Assembly (NCBI GenBank): GCA_033239125.1
Contig: BSWB01000005.1
Span: 50,948,993 to 51,012,992, forward strand
DNA length: 64,000 nucleotides
Reading direction: 5' to 3'
Source of the DNA: Fagopyrum homotropicum
Lineage: Eukaryota; Streptophyta; Magnoliopsida; Caryophyllales; Polygonaceae
Positions 20,278-31,816 of this stretch are shown here, in pieces (position 1 is the stretch's first letter; every line of letters begins with the position of its first letter). A model generated the notes under the pieces. That model worked only from the letters and a program-made list of their open reading frames with translations, was not told the origin of the DNA and made no database searches. Made by a program: the position numbers and the translations under genes.

Positions 20278-21900
20278 ATGCGAAGATCTCGTGGCAAGGA
20301 TTTAGCTCCATTCGATCCCGAACCCGAGAAAACCCTTAAGACTAGATCCAAGAGCATTAAGAGGAAGAAGGAGATGGCCGGAAGAGATCTTCAAGCTTAG
20401 TTGAATGATGCCTTAGAGAAAATTAGGCTAAGTGATGAAGCCTTGGAGAATGAGAGGAGACTTGCCAATGAGAGGCAAGAAGCATCTAGGAGGGAAATTG
20501 AAGAGATTAGGCAAGCTCTTGTGCAAAGGGAGCTTAATCGTGAACAACCTCCACCACCACCACCACCGCAGCCGGCGGTCAATGTTCGGTTTGAGCCGAT
20601 TATTATTGAAGAGGCACAAACGCTAGGGAAACGTATGAATCTAACCCAAAGAGTGCACAATCAGGGTGTAAACTTAGGAGATCCCGCAGTCCATGACTAC
20701 GAGCTCCGCCCTCAAGTGCTACAAATGATCCGGCACAATCAATTTGGAGGGATGGAAGGAGAGTCTCCTCATTAACACTTGATGAATTATGAGATCTTGA
20801 TGGAGACTCTAAGGCCACCTAGATTGGAGAGCAATAACCACAAGCTTAGGGCTTTTTCCTTCTCACTTAAGGATAAGGCCTTGGCTTGGTACCAATCCAT
20901 TCCACTAGGACGTGTGTGTACTTGGGAGGAGATGACAACCGAGTTCTTAACAAAGTTCTTCCCACCTTCCAAGACAACCGAGCTAAGAGGGAAGATCAAT
21001 GCCTTCATGATGAAGGATAAAGAGAGCCTATTCAAATCTTGGGAGAGGTTCAAGGACCTCCTCCTAGATTTCCACACCATGGGATACCGAAGATAGAGTT
21101 ATTGGAGATTTATTTCAAGGGGCTTGATGAGGATAGTCAATTCAAGCTCCAATCACTTTCCGGAGGAACATTCATGGAAAAGAATGTGGATGAGGCTTGG
21201 GAGTTTGTAGAGAAGCAAGCCTTGGTGATAGAGAAGTACTCTCACTGGAAGAGTGATGGGAGGAAACCGGGAGTATATGAAGTAAGTGAAGTCACCATGA
21301 GCAACTACAAACTTGGTGCAATCAAAAATGAGCTTAAGTCCTTGAGGGAGTTGTGTACCACAACCTTAAAGAATCAAGCAAGTCCTCAAGTGTAAGTGCA
21401 AGCCAATTTGGCTTCCAAAGAGGAGGATATTAACTACATGGGAAGGGGTAACTTCAACAATTATCAAGGCCCTAGGAACTTCAACAACAACAGCCGGCAA
21501 TACAACAATTACCGGCCTAATCACAACCATCCCGGGATCTCCTATTCTAACCCGGATGGTGCCTTGAATCCTCCCGCTTCCACAAGCGCAGCCCCACCAC
21601 CTAAGGCTTCACAAGAGCCTCCACCCGGTTTTGCTCAACCTCCAAGGATAGGACCGAAATGATGTTTGAACAATTGCTTGGAAGGTTGAGTGGACTTGAG
21701 AGCACTGTGACATCCATTTCCAAGGCTCAAAAGGTGCTAGAAGCACAAGTGTTCCAAAAGGCGGATGAAGCACAAGGGGATCCGGGAAAGCTTCCCGGAA
21801 GGACGGAGGACAACCCAAGAGGCCAAGTGTTGGCCATTACCACAAGGAGTGGGCTGAGCATGAAAGATCCCTTACCCAAGGAGAATGACAAGGGAAAGCT
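20278..21900 (+). pseudogene. gag: Athila B gag, multiply broken
   Basis: The ATG at 20278 gives MRRSRGKDLAPFDPEPEKTL. Breaks are TAG at 20398-20400, TAA at 20773-20775, a one-base loss near 21068, TAA at 21393-21395 and a frameshift near 21655. Between them the gag core is clear (ELRPQVLQMIRHNQFGGMEG, KDKALAWYQSIP, TEFLTKFFPPSKTTELRGKI, DEAWEFVEKQALVIEKYS), then an Asn-rich tail and MMFEQLLGRLSGLEST. It reads KASQEPPP where both A copies have a TGA, so the A stop is derived. Near 21895 about 80 bp are missing compared with A, joining KENDKGK to the Pro-rich YKPPLPFP segment out of frame. Confidence 0.85.
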
Positions 21901-21951
21901 ACTCCATACAAGCCACCACTACCATTTCCACAATCACGAGCAAGAGCTCGT

Positions 21952-23457
21952 TTGGATAAACATTTTGGTAAATTCCTTGAACTCATGTCTAAATTACATA
22001 TTAACATTCCGTTCATGGATGCAATTCTAGGTATGCCGGCCTATGGAAAGTTTTTGAAAGAGATACTCTCCAACAAGAGGAAGTTGGAAGAGTATGGAGA
22101 AATTAGAATGACAAAGAGGTCTTCCGAGTTGATTCAAATCATGAAGGAGGAGATGCCTCCTAACCTGCGGGATCCGGGCTCTTTTTGTGTGACAATTGGA
22201 GTAGGAGAAGTGCAATATGAGGCCCTTTGTGACCTTGGTGCTAGTGTAAGCCTAATCCCGCTTGCACTTTGCAAAAAGGTTGGGCTAGGAGAACCAAAGC
22301 TGGTCAAGATGACCCTCTATATGATGGATCGATCCATTACTCACCCCATGGGAATCATAGAGGACATACCGGTTCAGCTTTGGAAGTTCTATGTGCCAAT
22401 CGATTTCATTATTTTGGACATCCCAGCGGACTATCCGGTTCCTATCATTTTGGGAAGACCTTTCTTAGCCACCTCGGGATGCTTGGTGGACTGTAAAAAT
22501 GAAACCCTCTCATTCAACATTGGAGAGGAGAACATCAAGTTTAATTTGTCCACAATGGTAAAGGGGCCAGCCCTACGTGAAGATGTCTTCAACATTGTTG
22601 AGGAAGAGGAGTCTAGAGACGTTGTAAGCTCGATCTTGATCAAGGATCCACTTGAGAAGGTTCTTAGCTTGAGTTTGATGGAGGAAGGAGTTGAGGAGAG
22701 TATCAATGAAGTGATCAAGGCTTTGGATGCATTGGAAGAGCTACCAAGTGTTGGATTTGAAGTACTAGGAGAAGGGATAAATTCCTGTAGAAAAATCGGA
22801 CCAGAGGGCAAAAAATCGGCCGATTTCAGCATTAATTCTGAATTTTCATCCGATTTTGCAAATGCCGTAGCTGAAATCGACCCACAGATCGACCGATTTT
22901 CTTCACAGGGGGTCGATTTTCCTGATTCTTTTGAGCATCATCCAAGTGTTTGTGAGCAATCATCAAGGTACTTAGGTGAGGTTTCCATGGCTTTGGAATC
23001 ATCTCAACCTACCTTGTATGGATCATCTCCAACTGATAAAGGTCCTCCTAAACTTGATCTAAAGCCTCTTCCTTCTCATTTAAAGTATGCTTTCCTTGGT
23101 TCAAATTCTACTTATCCGGTGATTGTGAATGCATCTTTGAATGATGATGAGCTTGATAGATTGTTGACTGAACTGAAACTACATAGAGAGGCAATAGGAT
23201 ACACCATTGATGACTTTGTTGACATTAAGCCCTCTTTGTGCATCCATAAGATATTGATGGAAGATGACCATAAACCCTATATTGAACATCAAAGAAGATT
23301 GAATCTTATAATGAAAGAGGTAGTAAAGAAAGAGATCCTTAAGTTGCTAGATGCGGGAATCATTTTCCCGATTTCGGATAGTAAATGGGTTAGTCCCGTA
23401 CATGTGGTACCTAAGAAGGGTGGTATGACCGTAGTAACTAATAGAACAATGAACTAA
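21952..23457 (+). pseudogene. pol: Athila B protease, spacer and RT N-terminus
   Basis: It is open for 501 codons. KLHINIPFMDAILGMPAYGKFLKEIL leads into the protease with active site CDLGASVSLIPL near 22228 and IILGRPFLATSGC near 22445. The spacer at 22791-22930 is full of AATCG words. RT follows (LKPLPSHLKYAFLG, KEVVKKEILKLLDAGIIFPISDSKWVSPVHVVPKKGG). Protease and RT share one frame here, unlike in A, which suggests the ancestral Gag-Pol was one frame. The frame ends at 23457 after a one-base loss in AATAGAACAATG (A has AATGAGAACAATG). Confidence 0.85.
22791..22930 (+). promoter_or_regulatory. Palindrome-word array in the PR-RT spacer, Athila B
   Basis: AAATCGGCCGATTT is perfect at 22813-22826. 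AAAATCGGACC, TCCGATTTT, AAATCGACC, ATCGACCGATTTT and GGTCGATTTT surround it. The encoded residues (KIGPEGKKSADFS..., IDPQIDRFSSQGVDF) are unlike those in A, so it is the DNA word that repeats. Confidence 0.6.
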
Positions 23458-23486
23458 TCCCTATTAGGACGGTTACGGGGTGGAGA

Positions 23487-24164
23487 ATGTGTATTGACTA
23501 TAGGAAACTCAATGTGGCCTCTAGGAAAGATCACTTCCCTCTCCCCTTTATTGACCAAATGCTAGAAAGGTTAGTTCAACATTCACATTTTTGTTACCTT
23601 GATGGATATAGCGGGTTCTTTCAAATACCGATTCACCCGGATGACCAAGAGAAAACCACATTTACTTGTCCTTGGGGAACATTTTCATATATGAGGATGC
23701 CATTTGGGTTGTGTAATGCACCCGCCACCTTCCAAAGGTGTATGATGGCTATTTTTTCTGAATATATTGAGAATATTATGGAGGTGTTTATGGATGATTT
23801 CTCGGTGTATGTATCTTCATTTGAAAATTGCTTGGCTAACTTGTCTTTGGTGTTGAAGAGATGTGCGGAAACTAACCTTGTGTTGAATTGGGGGAAATGC
23901 CACTTCATGGTTAGTGAAGGGATAGTGTTGGGACACTTGGTTTCCCACCGAGGCATCGAGGTTGATAGAGAAAAGATAGAAACGATAGAGAAGTTGCCAC
24001 CACCTATCTCGGTGAAAGGGGTAAGGAGTTTCTTAGGGCATGCCGGTTTTTACCAGAGGTTTATAAAAGATTTCTCTAAAATTTCTAAGCCCCTCACTAA
24101 CCTATTAATGAAGGATGTTGAGTTTGTTTTCTCCAAGGATTGTCTTAAGTATTTTGTAGGTTAA
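23487..24164 (+). pseudogene. pol: Athila B RT catalytic part
   Basis: MCIDYRKLNVASRKDHFPLPFIDQMLERL, then YLDGYSGFFQIPIHPDDQEKTTFTCPWGTF and the catalytic FMDDF near 23790. It ends SVKGVRSFLGHAGFYQRF, the usual end of gypsy RT. A frameshift near 24145 closes it. The residues needed for polymerisation are present within this piece, but it is cut off from the N-terminal part. Confidence 0.85.
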
Positions 24165-24172
24165 AGGATGCT

Positions 24173-25963
24173 TTGATCTCCGCCCCTATCATGCAACCAC
24201 CGGATTGGAGCTTACCATTTGAAGTAATGTGTGATGCGAGTGATGTGGCTATAGGGGCTGTTTTAGGACAAAAGAAAGATGGGCTTACACATGCCATCTA
24301 CTACACTAGCAAGACGCTAGATGATGCCCAACTCAACTATGCCACAACCGAGAAGGAGTTGCTAGCGGTAGTGTATGCCTTTGAGAAGTTCCGGTCATAT
24401 CTTGTTGGAGCAAAGGTTATTGTGTACACGGACCATGCTGCGATCTGTTATCTCCTCACAAAGAAGGATGCCAAGCCTCGCCTCATTCGGTGGATCCTTC
24501 TCCTCCAAGAATTTGACTTGGATATTCGGGACAAGAAGGGCTCCGAAAATTCAGTAGTGGACCATCTTAGTATGCTACCACCATTGGAGATTGGAAAAGA
24601 TGACACCCCGATTGATGACTCATTCCGGGGTGAACAATTGCAAGTGATGGAGGAGTGCTTACTTCTAGTGTCTAGAGGGAGTGAGCCATGGTATGCGGAT
24701 ATAGTGAACTACCTTGTGTGTGAAGAGATGTCACCCGGTTTATCATATGCTCAAAGGAAAAAGTTTTTCAAGGATGTGAGGCATTATTATTGGAGTGATC
24801 CTCTCTTGTTCAAGAGAGGACCGGATGGAGTCTTTAGGAGGTGCATTCCGGAGGATGAGATGGAGAGTGTGATCCGCCATTGCCACTCCTTGCCATGTGG
24901 AGGCCACGCTAGCTCACACAAAACGTATGCAAAGGTATTGCAATCCGGTTTTTATTGGCCTAACTTGTTTAAGAATGTGCAGAATTTTGTAGTAGCTTGT
25001 GACACTTGCCAAAGGACGGGCAACATCTCAAGAAGGAACGAGATGCACTTGAACAATATCCAAGAGGTTGAAGTCTTTGAGGTTTAGGGTGTGGACTTCA
25101 TGGATCCATTCCCCTCTTCATGTGGAAACCTCTACATTCTATTGACGGTGGATTATGTGTCGAGATGGGTGAAGGCAATCGCCTCTCCCACAAATGATGC
25201 CAAAGTAGTGGTGCGGTTCTTCAACCGAGTCATATTCCCTAGGTTTGGAACACCAAGAGTGATCATAAGTGATGGAGGAAATCATTTCACCAATAGGAAC
25301 TTTGGGAAACTTTTGGCTAAGTATGGGGTGACTCATAAGGTGGCCACACCTTACCATCCCCAAACTAGTGGTCAAGTGGAGATCTCCAACCGGGAGATAA
25401 AAGGAATACTTGAGAAGACGGTTTCTAGGACAAGAAAAGATTGGGCTATGAAGCTTGATGATGCTTTGTGGGCATATAGAACCGCCTTCAAGACACCAAT
25501 TGGCACCACTCCCTACAAGCTAGTTTATGGCAAGTCTTGCCACCTTCCGGTGGAGATGGAGCATAGGGCATATTGGGCCATAAGATGGCTGAATTTCGAC
25601 CTCAAGGAAGCCAGTGAGAAGAGGTTACTTGACATGAATGCACTTGAAGAGATACGGTTAGATGCTTATGAAAATGCCCGGATTTACAAAGAAAGGACCA
25701 AGCATTGGCATGACAAACGTCTCATCCCAAAAGAGTTGAGTGAAGGTGACTTAGTGCTTCTCTTCAACTCAAGGCTGCGGCTCTTCCCCGGAAATCTCAA
25801 GTCAAGATGGACGGGTCCTTATGTAGAGAGGAAGATCTTTCCTCATGGAGCGGTGGAGATAGGAGGAGATCATTATGGTAACTTTAAGGTGAATGAGCAC
25901 CGTTTGAAGAAGTACATCCCGAAAGCTCCGGTGGAAGTGATTGCCCCGCTTCATCTTGAGTGA
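24173..25963 (+). pseudogene. pol: Athila B RNase H and integrase with one TAG
   Basis: RNase H begins MCDASDVAIGAVLGQKKDG, with TEKELLAVVYAFEKFRSYLVGAKVIVYTDHAAI. The integrase zinc finger is RHCHSLPCGGHASSHK...CDTCQRTG. TAG at 25085-25087 replaces the Trp of DVWGVDFMGPF, and the following Gly is Asp (GVDFMDPF). The rest of the core (ISDGGNHF, SGQVEISNREIKG) and the GPY-like C-terminus (RWTGPYVERKIFPHG) are open to TGA at 25961-25963. Apart from that stop the frame is clean over about 600 codons. Confidence 0.85.
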
Positions 25964-26225
25964 AACGCTCCTGGAATTGGTCAAGCTAATGACCTTAAAA
26001 GAGCGCTTATTGGGAGGCAACCCAAGGGTACATATCTTCCCTTTTATTTTTCTTGTTTTTGTTTGATTTTGTTCTTCTTATGCTTTGTTTTTCTTTTGTG
26101 TTTTTGGGTGCTAGATCTTGTTGTTGTCATGTGTGATAAGATGCTGGAGGTCATGTAAAAACCTCATGAAACTGTTGAGAAGAAGGTACAAGATCCGAGC
26201 ACATGGACAAGGAAGAAAGCACCCA

Positions 26226-26292
26226 GGAAAATCGGACTGTTCTTGCACAAAAATCGGCCGATTTTCCTGGGCTTGTGGTCCGATTTTTCCTT
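26226..26292 (+). promoter_or_regulatory. Palindrome-word cluster in the 3' region, Athila B
   Basis: GGAAAATCGGAC, the perfect AAATCGGCCGATTTTCC at 26251, and GGTCCGATTTTTCC. The matching stretch of Athila A (about 10650-10700) lacks words altogether, so the cluster is a gain in B or a loss in A. Confidence 0.55.
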
Positions 26293-27767
26293 CTGTCAAG
26301 CAAAGTGATGATCTCCAATCAAGCATGGATGGAGCGGACGTGGAACTTGGAAGGCTTGTGGTGCCAAGCACGGGTTCCGACACCATAATGAATATCAAGA
26401 GCTTTCTACCATCCTTGATCGATCATCCACCATCATCATTCGATGTGAACCGAAATACCAAAGCATCACCATTTTTACATTGTGAGATCTTCTTTCACTC
26501 TTTGTTTAACTCTCACATTTGGGACAATGTGGTTTGAAGTATGGGATGGGGTTTTCATAATCATTTGCATGATTGCATCTAGGATAGTTTCATATTATTG
26601 TCACATGTTTCATTAGTTTTTGCATTGTACATATTTATCTCAAAAAAATCAGAAAATTTTAAAAACTTTTTTGCTTCCTAGTTTGGATATGACCCTTATG
26701 ATGAGATTGTTTTGTGAATTGGCTATGCATGGCCTTGTGTGTTGAATGGATTTATGCATATGTGGACTTGAAATACTTCTCTTGAATCCTATGTATGAAT
26801 TGTGATTATGATGTTTGCCTTTATTGGATTGAGAATTGATAGTTGAAATTACATGCTAGTTCTTGCACATCATCTAGGAATGACTTAGGAAATTCATCTC
26901 TCTTCTTCTCATCTTGATCATGTTGTTTGAACACCTCACTTAATTAAAAAATTTGACCTCTTTTGACCCATCCGGGAATAGGAGCATGCTAGTGTGTTGA
27001 GTGTGTGAAAAGACAAGTGTGGGGTGAAGTTGTTGATGAATGAATGTTGTGAATGAAGTGTTGAATTTGTTGTGAAAGTGTAGAAAAAAAATATAGGTTT
27101 GGGGACTTTGGTTTTGATGATGAGTAACTCGGCACCCTTCACATAATCGGGTGTTTGTGCCTTGCCAAAGTCGGATAAACCGAATGTCCTAACGAGCCTT
27201 AGTATGTGTGTCTGGTGTGAGGCACCTCGGAAAAATCCCGAGGTCCGCTAATCACCAAGGTTTCGACTTTTGTACACCAATGCCACTATCTCAAAAATAA
27301 GTGAAAGAACAACAAAATGAAAAAGAAAAGAAAAGAAAGAAAAGAAAAGAAAGAAAAGATGAGAAAAATATACACTTGTGGGGAAGTTGATAAAAAATGA
27401 AATTGTGGAGTTAGTTCCTTTCCCGGAATAGCATCACATGACCTAAAAAAGTTCCCACCTATAACAACGTTTCTTGGCCTCTTCTTTCCTAAGTCCTTGT
27501 GACCTATTTGCATATGTGTATGACTTAGTGATCTAGATTGGATATTCTCATGATCATCTTGACTTCTTCATTTTAACCTTTCATGCATGCTTTCGAGTTA
27601 AGTATAATTGTATTTCCATGCTTTTAATCATTTAATACATGATTCCTTGTCCATTGCCATGAAAAATGACTATGAAGGTGATCCATCTTATGAAGCACAA
27701 TTCCAAAAAAGATTTTAGGTTTTTCCTACATTTATAAATCATGCCATCTCGTAGACTATAGTTGGAC

Positions 27768-27787
27768 CTTACTCGGGGACGAGCAAG
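27768..27787 (+). other. Hairpin upstream of polypurine tract, Athila B
   Basis: CTTACTCG and CGAGCAAG around GGGA: seven of eight pairs hold, with one A-C mismatch. The outer C-G pair agrees with G and E, and the inner C-G pair with A. Confidence 0.55.
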
Positions 27788-28103
27788 TGACAAGTATGGG
27801 GTTAGGGATTCATTTAGATAGTTTTTCCCTTCATTCATGCATGATTGTACGTTAGTTCGTGACGTTATTGCGTAATTGAGTCATATTGTTACAAAAGACG
27901 TCTACACGAGCTTTTGTCGGTTTTGTAGGTATTTCGGGGATCTTTTGGACATTAATCGATACATTCGAGGGTCAAGCCTCATGGTGGTACATATCCAAAG
28001 CTTTGAAGGAACATACTTGGATCAAAGAAGGGCACAAGGACCCTTATTGGTGCAAGACTTGGAACAACTCATGACTAGATGATCGTAACAAGCTTCTGTT
28101 GAA

Positions 28104-28170
28104 GAAAATCGACCTAACACTCAGGAAAATCGGACGATTTCCTTCACATCTGGGTCAATTTTTTGGCCCC
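28104..28170 (+). promoter_or_regulatory. Palindrome-word cluster upstream of TATA, Athila B LTR
   Basis: AAAATCGACC, GGAAAATCGGACGATTTCC (near-perfect palindrome) and GGGTCAATTTTTT. It lies 60-125 nt before TATAAG at 28231, the same place as the CCACGGCCGTG cluster of Athila A. Confidence 0.55.
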
Positions 28171-28699
28171 TGACAGCTTGTGACACGTGTCCCACAATCT
28201 CTTTGCCCGGCCCTTTCTCTTAATGGAGAATATAAGTGGTCCTGCAGGCTGTTGCTAGGACACTCCCACATTCTCTCACACACACATCATTGCATTTTGG
28301 GTAGACTTGGAGAAGAAGAAAAACTCTCTCGTTTTTGGGAAGAAGAAGAAGAACATCAAACTTAGAGTTAGAGTGAACTTTTGAGTGATTTTTAGGGATT
28401 TTAGTTGAAGAACTTTTGGAAGCATTATTAGGAACGTTTTGGACCTTCTTTTGAAGGGTTGTAAGTCTTGCTTAAACTCAGATTCAGCTAAGATTTCTTG
28501 CTTTTACTTGCTTTTCTTTCACCATCTAGCTATGAAAACCATGTATGCTTGTATGATGATTTTAGATCTTAAAATGCATGTTATTGGCTAAGTTATTGTG
28601 ATTCTAGGGAGATGGATTGATGGTTATGGCTTGGGTGATGATAGAATGAACTTGTATGTTAGTTTAGGATGATTTGTATGCACAAAACCTAACCCAGAC

Positions 28700-28768
28700 A
28701 GAAAAATCGACCTGCTCATAGGCAGATCGACCGATTTATCTAATGATCCACCCGATTTTTCTCTCTGT
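28700..28768 (+). promoter_or_regulatory. Palindrome-word cluster downstream of TATA, Athila B LTR
   Basis: AAAAATCGACC, AGATCGACCGATTTATC and CACCCGATTTTTC, 470-535 nt after the TATA box, matching the A cluster at 3789-3822. Confidence 0.55.
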
Positions 28769-29576
28769 TATTCTTTAATTGATGAATTTGTATGTTAGGA
28801 TGTTAGGTTGTTGAAATCCTAGTGTTTGTTAAGCATAATATAGCTTAGGGTTACCTAATGCTAGCAAACTAAGTGAGGAAAGAGACTTACCCGGTGATTT
28901 CCGATCTTAGATACTTAAGATGATGAACTCTAGGTAGTAGTGAGCCTCATAAGCCGCTATTGGACTGAGTGTGTTAGGATTGTTGCTTGAGACTTACTTT
29001 TTCCGAGACTTACCCGGTAAGGAGAGGTTTGCCCCTTAAGTAGTGTCTGGTTTGTGTAGAATTTCCAACTTTAGCTCCTTGAGACTTACCCGGTGATAGG
29101 AGTTTGGTGCGGGATTAGTGGAGCATGAGACTTATCCGGTAATTGCTTCCATTAGAGAAACACCCTTTCCCAACACCGCAGCCTTTTCCTTAGATCTTTA
29201 GAAGCTTGAGTCCAATGCCATATCTGGAAATCTTGATCTTTAGAATCCTCTTTTCTCTCTTTGATCACATATCTTGTGTTTGTGTTGCGTGTTTGATTTA
29301 TAACTTGCATTATTTGTGATCTTTGCTTGATCACCACAAAAACCCAATCAAAAATATCATGATTTTCATTTCTTTATTTCTTTCTCTCTTCTTAGACTAG
29401 ATTTGCACTATCCATGATCACTTGTTTTATTTGATTTCACCTTAGTCTTCGTGTTCGACCTCGGAATACTATCCTTGTTACAAAACGACCCATACAGTGT
29501 GGGTTCGCTAGGAGTTAGGAGAATATATCGAGTTATAAATTGTAAGACTTTTGCGTGGTACGATTCTAGCGTAACA

Positions 29577-31816
29577 CTCTACTCCCAAACCCATCCTACA
29601 ATGTACGGACCCCGGCTGCCCACTCTTTTGGATCTCTTGGCCGCGTCCCTAACCTGTAGGGCAACTACAACAATATCGATATTAACCGTTATCTAGCATT
29701 CAAAGCATTAGAATCATGGTATCAACATACATACACACACACATAAGTCAACGTAAACACACATCATGCTTCAACACACACAAACCAGTTTATTATCTTT
29801 CCAATTACGTCATTCCATTACTAATTCCATTTGTGGTGTGACACTAGAATCCTAACGATCTCACCCTTGTCCCATTTCACCAGACGGGTTTGTACTTGAT
29901 GTGAATCAGCATCACCCGCTGGACTGCTCGCAAGGCACCTCCCAGTCACCCCATTTTGGATTGAACAAGTAGTCACCGCCCGTTATGATACACTTGGGCC
30001 AATATACATATAACACAAGGTCGTCCTAGTTCCGGTTTCGTTATTATAAAACATAAATAAACACACTCACAACCAATTACACATCGATGCTAATACAAAG
30101 AACCTAAGTAAGTCCGAGACTTACCTGTCTCAAACGTTCAACCCGAAAATATACCGCACTCCGCTTTCAGCAGCAAGATACTCTCAGCCTGACCAAACGA
30201 GGAACAAGATCAGGATATATCTCTCATGCTAGAAGTCCTTAGACTTCTAGCACAAATGACCTCTTCAAGGTCATATAACTCACATGTTAGGACAAAATAC
30301 TCCTAGTCACGATAATCTCCCCGATCATAAACGCTAGGCTAGGATACTCACGTCCTTGTCTCCACAATCTCAACAAGCTCAACTACACATGCTTGAACAA
30401 CAACATATGCCCATCGTATTACTAGAACATACATCACAACTATGCTATGATAGAACTCCTAACCTCTAAGATTCCAAAAGATCATTCCTCAACAACAATC
30501 CATCAACCATCCATAACTCCCTAAAGTCCACAACCACTAAATCGCATTCACTCTAAGTTATGCTAGATCCATCCTAGCATGATATACTACCACTAAAGAA
30601 TACTAGAACGAGGGAGAAGAGACTCACACGAGGGAGAAGGAGAAAGATGATCTACATATGTTGAATGCTGATTCATTGGGCCTTTATCGGGGTGCTTCTG
30701 AACCGAACACCAAACTAAACAAATTTAGCTTATACGCTAAATTTGAATGTAATATAACATACATATAAATTTAAGGAAAACTTCTTTTCAGAACCAAGGT
30801 TAACATTTTCCGAGGCAATATATCCATTTATGTAAACATGGGTCATAAATCGCAATTCAAAATGCTGGGCAAAAACCGTAAATATATATATAAGTAGGGG
30901 CATAATTGTTACATTCCAAAAATCTAGGTAGAAAATGTAATTTTGCGAAAGTTGGGCCAAACTGCAAATAAAAAATGTATAGGATATATATTGTAATAAA
31001 TGTAAGAGTATAATTAACCCGATAGGGTTTTTCATTCCAAAATCAAAGGCGTAAGTGGAAAGGGCAAAGCAAGGGAGAGAAACGGCGGTGGAAGGGAACC
31101 TCTCTGACGGCATCAGAGCGGGGTTCTAGTGGCCTCTCCGGTGGCGGCAAAGGCATCTCTTATCGGCGGTGTGATAGACGCGAGCTTTCTGGTGGCAAGG
31201 CGGGTTTCTGAATCCACAGGGGAGGAGGGGTGGCGTCTCCAGGGCCTCTAGCAAGGCTAGTGTAGGCGGGGCGAGGAGAGGAGGCACCACGGTGTCGGCG
31301 GCACGGAGATGGCCCAATCACCAGCGGCAGGTGGTGCAGACAACAAAGAAGTTGGGGAGTTTGACGCTGGGTAAAGAAAGAAAAGAGGTAGGTTGGGCTG
31401 CTCATAGGAGGTAGAGGAGGGCGAGGGGTCGAGGCTGGCCAGGAGCCGAGGGGTCGGGTTGTAGGGTTCATAGAGGGGGTGAGTGGTCAAGCGGCATAGT
31501 AGACGTGGCAGTAGGGGCTGCGAGGGGTTGGCTGTAGTGAGCTTCTCACCAGCCAAGAAAGACAAGAAGGAAAAGAAAAAGGAAAACAAAATAAAATAGA
31601 ACTACCCAAATATATATATATATATTCGCAAAAATATATGTGAATCGAATATATATGTATATATGTATATATATATTCGCAAAAATATACTTTGTCATAC
31701 AAAACCATTCTCGTAAATTAATTATGAGACTATATAAGAATTTAAACACGGGTAATAATTTATCGCTAGAAGTAGGAATAAATGTCGAAAACGCACTCAT
31801 TAAACGGGGTGTTACA
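29577..31816 (-). repeat. Chromovirus-like (Tekay/Del type) LTR, probably solo
   Basis: On the minus strand it starts TGTAACACCCCG at 31816, a start typical of Tekay/Del LTRs, and inserts into integrase of Athila H right after the zinc-finger residues RHCRSFPCG. It runs about 2.2 kb and ends GGGTTTGGGAGTAGAGTGTTAC at the B LTR, again typical. Inside are an AT-rich part with a duplicated ATATTCGCAAAAATATA (31620-31690), a GC-rich part (31080-31560) whose open frames have no recognisable domain, and GAGACAGGTAAGTCTCGG-like sequence near 30125. No chromovirus coding sequence is present. The left end is joined to Athila B, perhaps sharing GTAACA (29571-29576), so no target duplication is visible. 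Confidence 0.5.

Larger units (their letters stand above)
25964..27801 (+). other. Athila B 3' noncoding region
   Basis: No gene is seen. A word cluster lies at 26226-26292 (AAATCGGCCGATTT at 26251-26264). GAAGTATGGGATGGGG is near 26536, the shared conserved block about 27095-27285, a purine-rich run (AAAGAAAAGAAAG type) at 27318-27366, the hairpin at 27768-27787 and AAGTATGGGG at 27792-27801. Confidence 0.7.
20091..29576 (+). mobile_element. Athila B: degenerate element, 5' LTR almost lost
   Basis: The order is 45-bp 5' LTR end, primer-binding site, gag, protease, RT, RNase H, integrase, 3' noncoding region, 3' LTR. Coding similarity to Athila A is high throughout, including the MRRSRGKDLAPF start, but LTR and words differ (AAATCGGCCGATTT). 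The 5' LTR is cut to its last bases and the 3' LTR lacks its first 25-30, so no target duplication can be read. Many stops and frameshifts mark it as old and inactive. Confidence 0.88.
27802..29576 (+). repeat. Athila B 3' LTR, first 25-30 bases missing
   Basis: TTAGGGATTCATTTAGATAG follows the polypurine-like tract directly and aligns with position 25 or so of the A LTR (TTTAGGTAATCATTTAGATAG), so the TG terminus is deleted. Words are at 28104-28170 and 28700-28768, TATAAG at 28231, GAGACTTAYCCGGTRA motifs at 28882, 29006, 29081 and 29127, and a CCCA/TGGG inverted repeat at 29489-29503. It ends GCGTAACA. Confidence 0.85.

Noticed and set aside
27318..27366. Long A/G run in B (and 11690-11725 in A) as the polypurine tract
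   Set aside because: It lies about 450 nt before the LTR. The tract adjoining the LTR is AAGTATGGGG, as in all other copies.
31086..31589. Overlapping open frames in a GC-rich stretch (Pro- and Ser-rich translations)
   Set aside because: They follow from base composition within a probable LTR; several frames and both strands are open at once, and no domain or motif is recognisable.
31608..31690. AT-rich repeats with ATATTCGCAAAAATATA twice, as a CRISPR-like or satellite array
   Set aside because: Only two copies with a simple AT repeat between them; a plain local duplication in a plant LTR.
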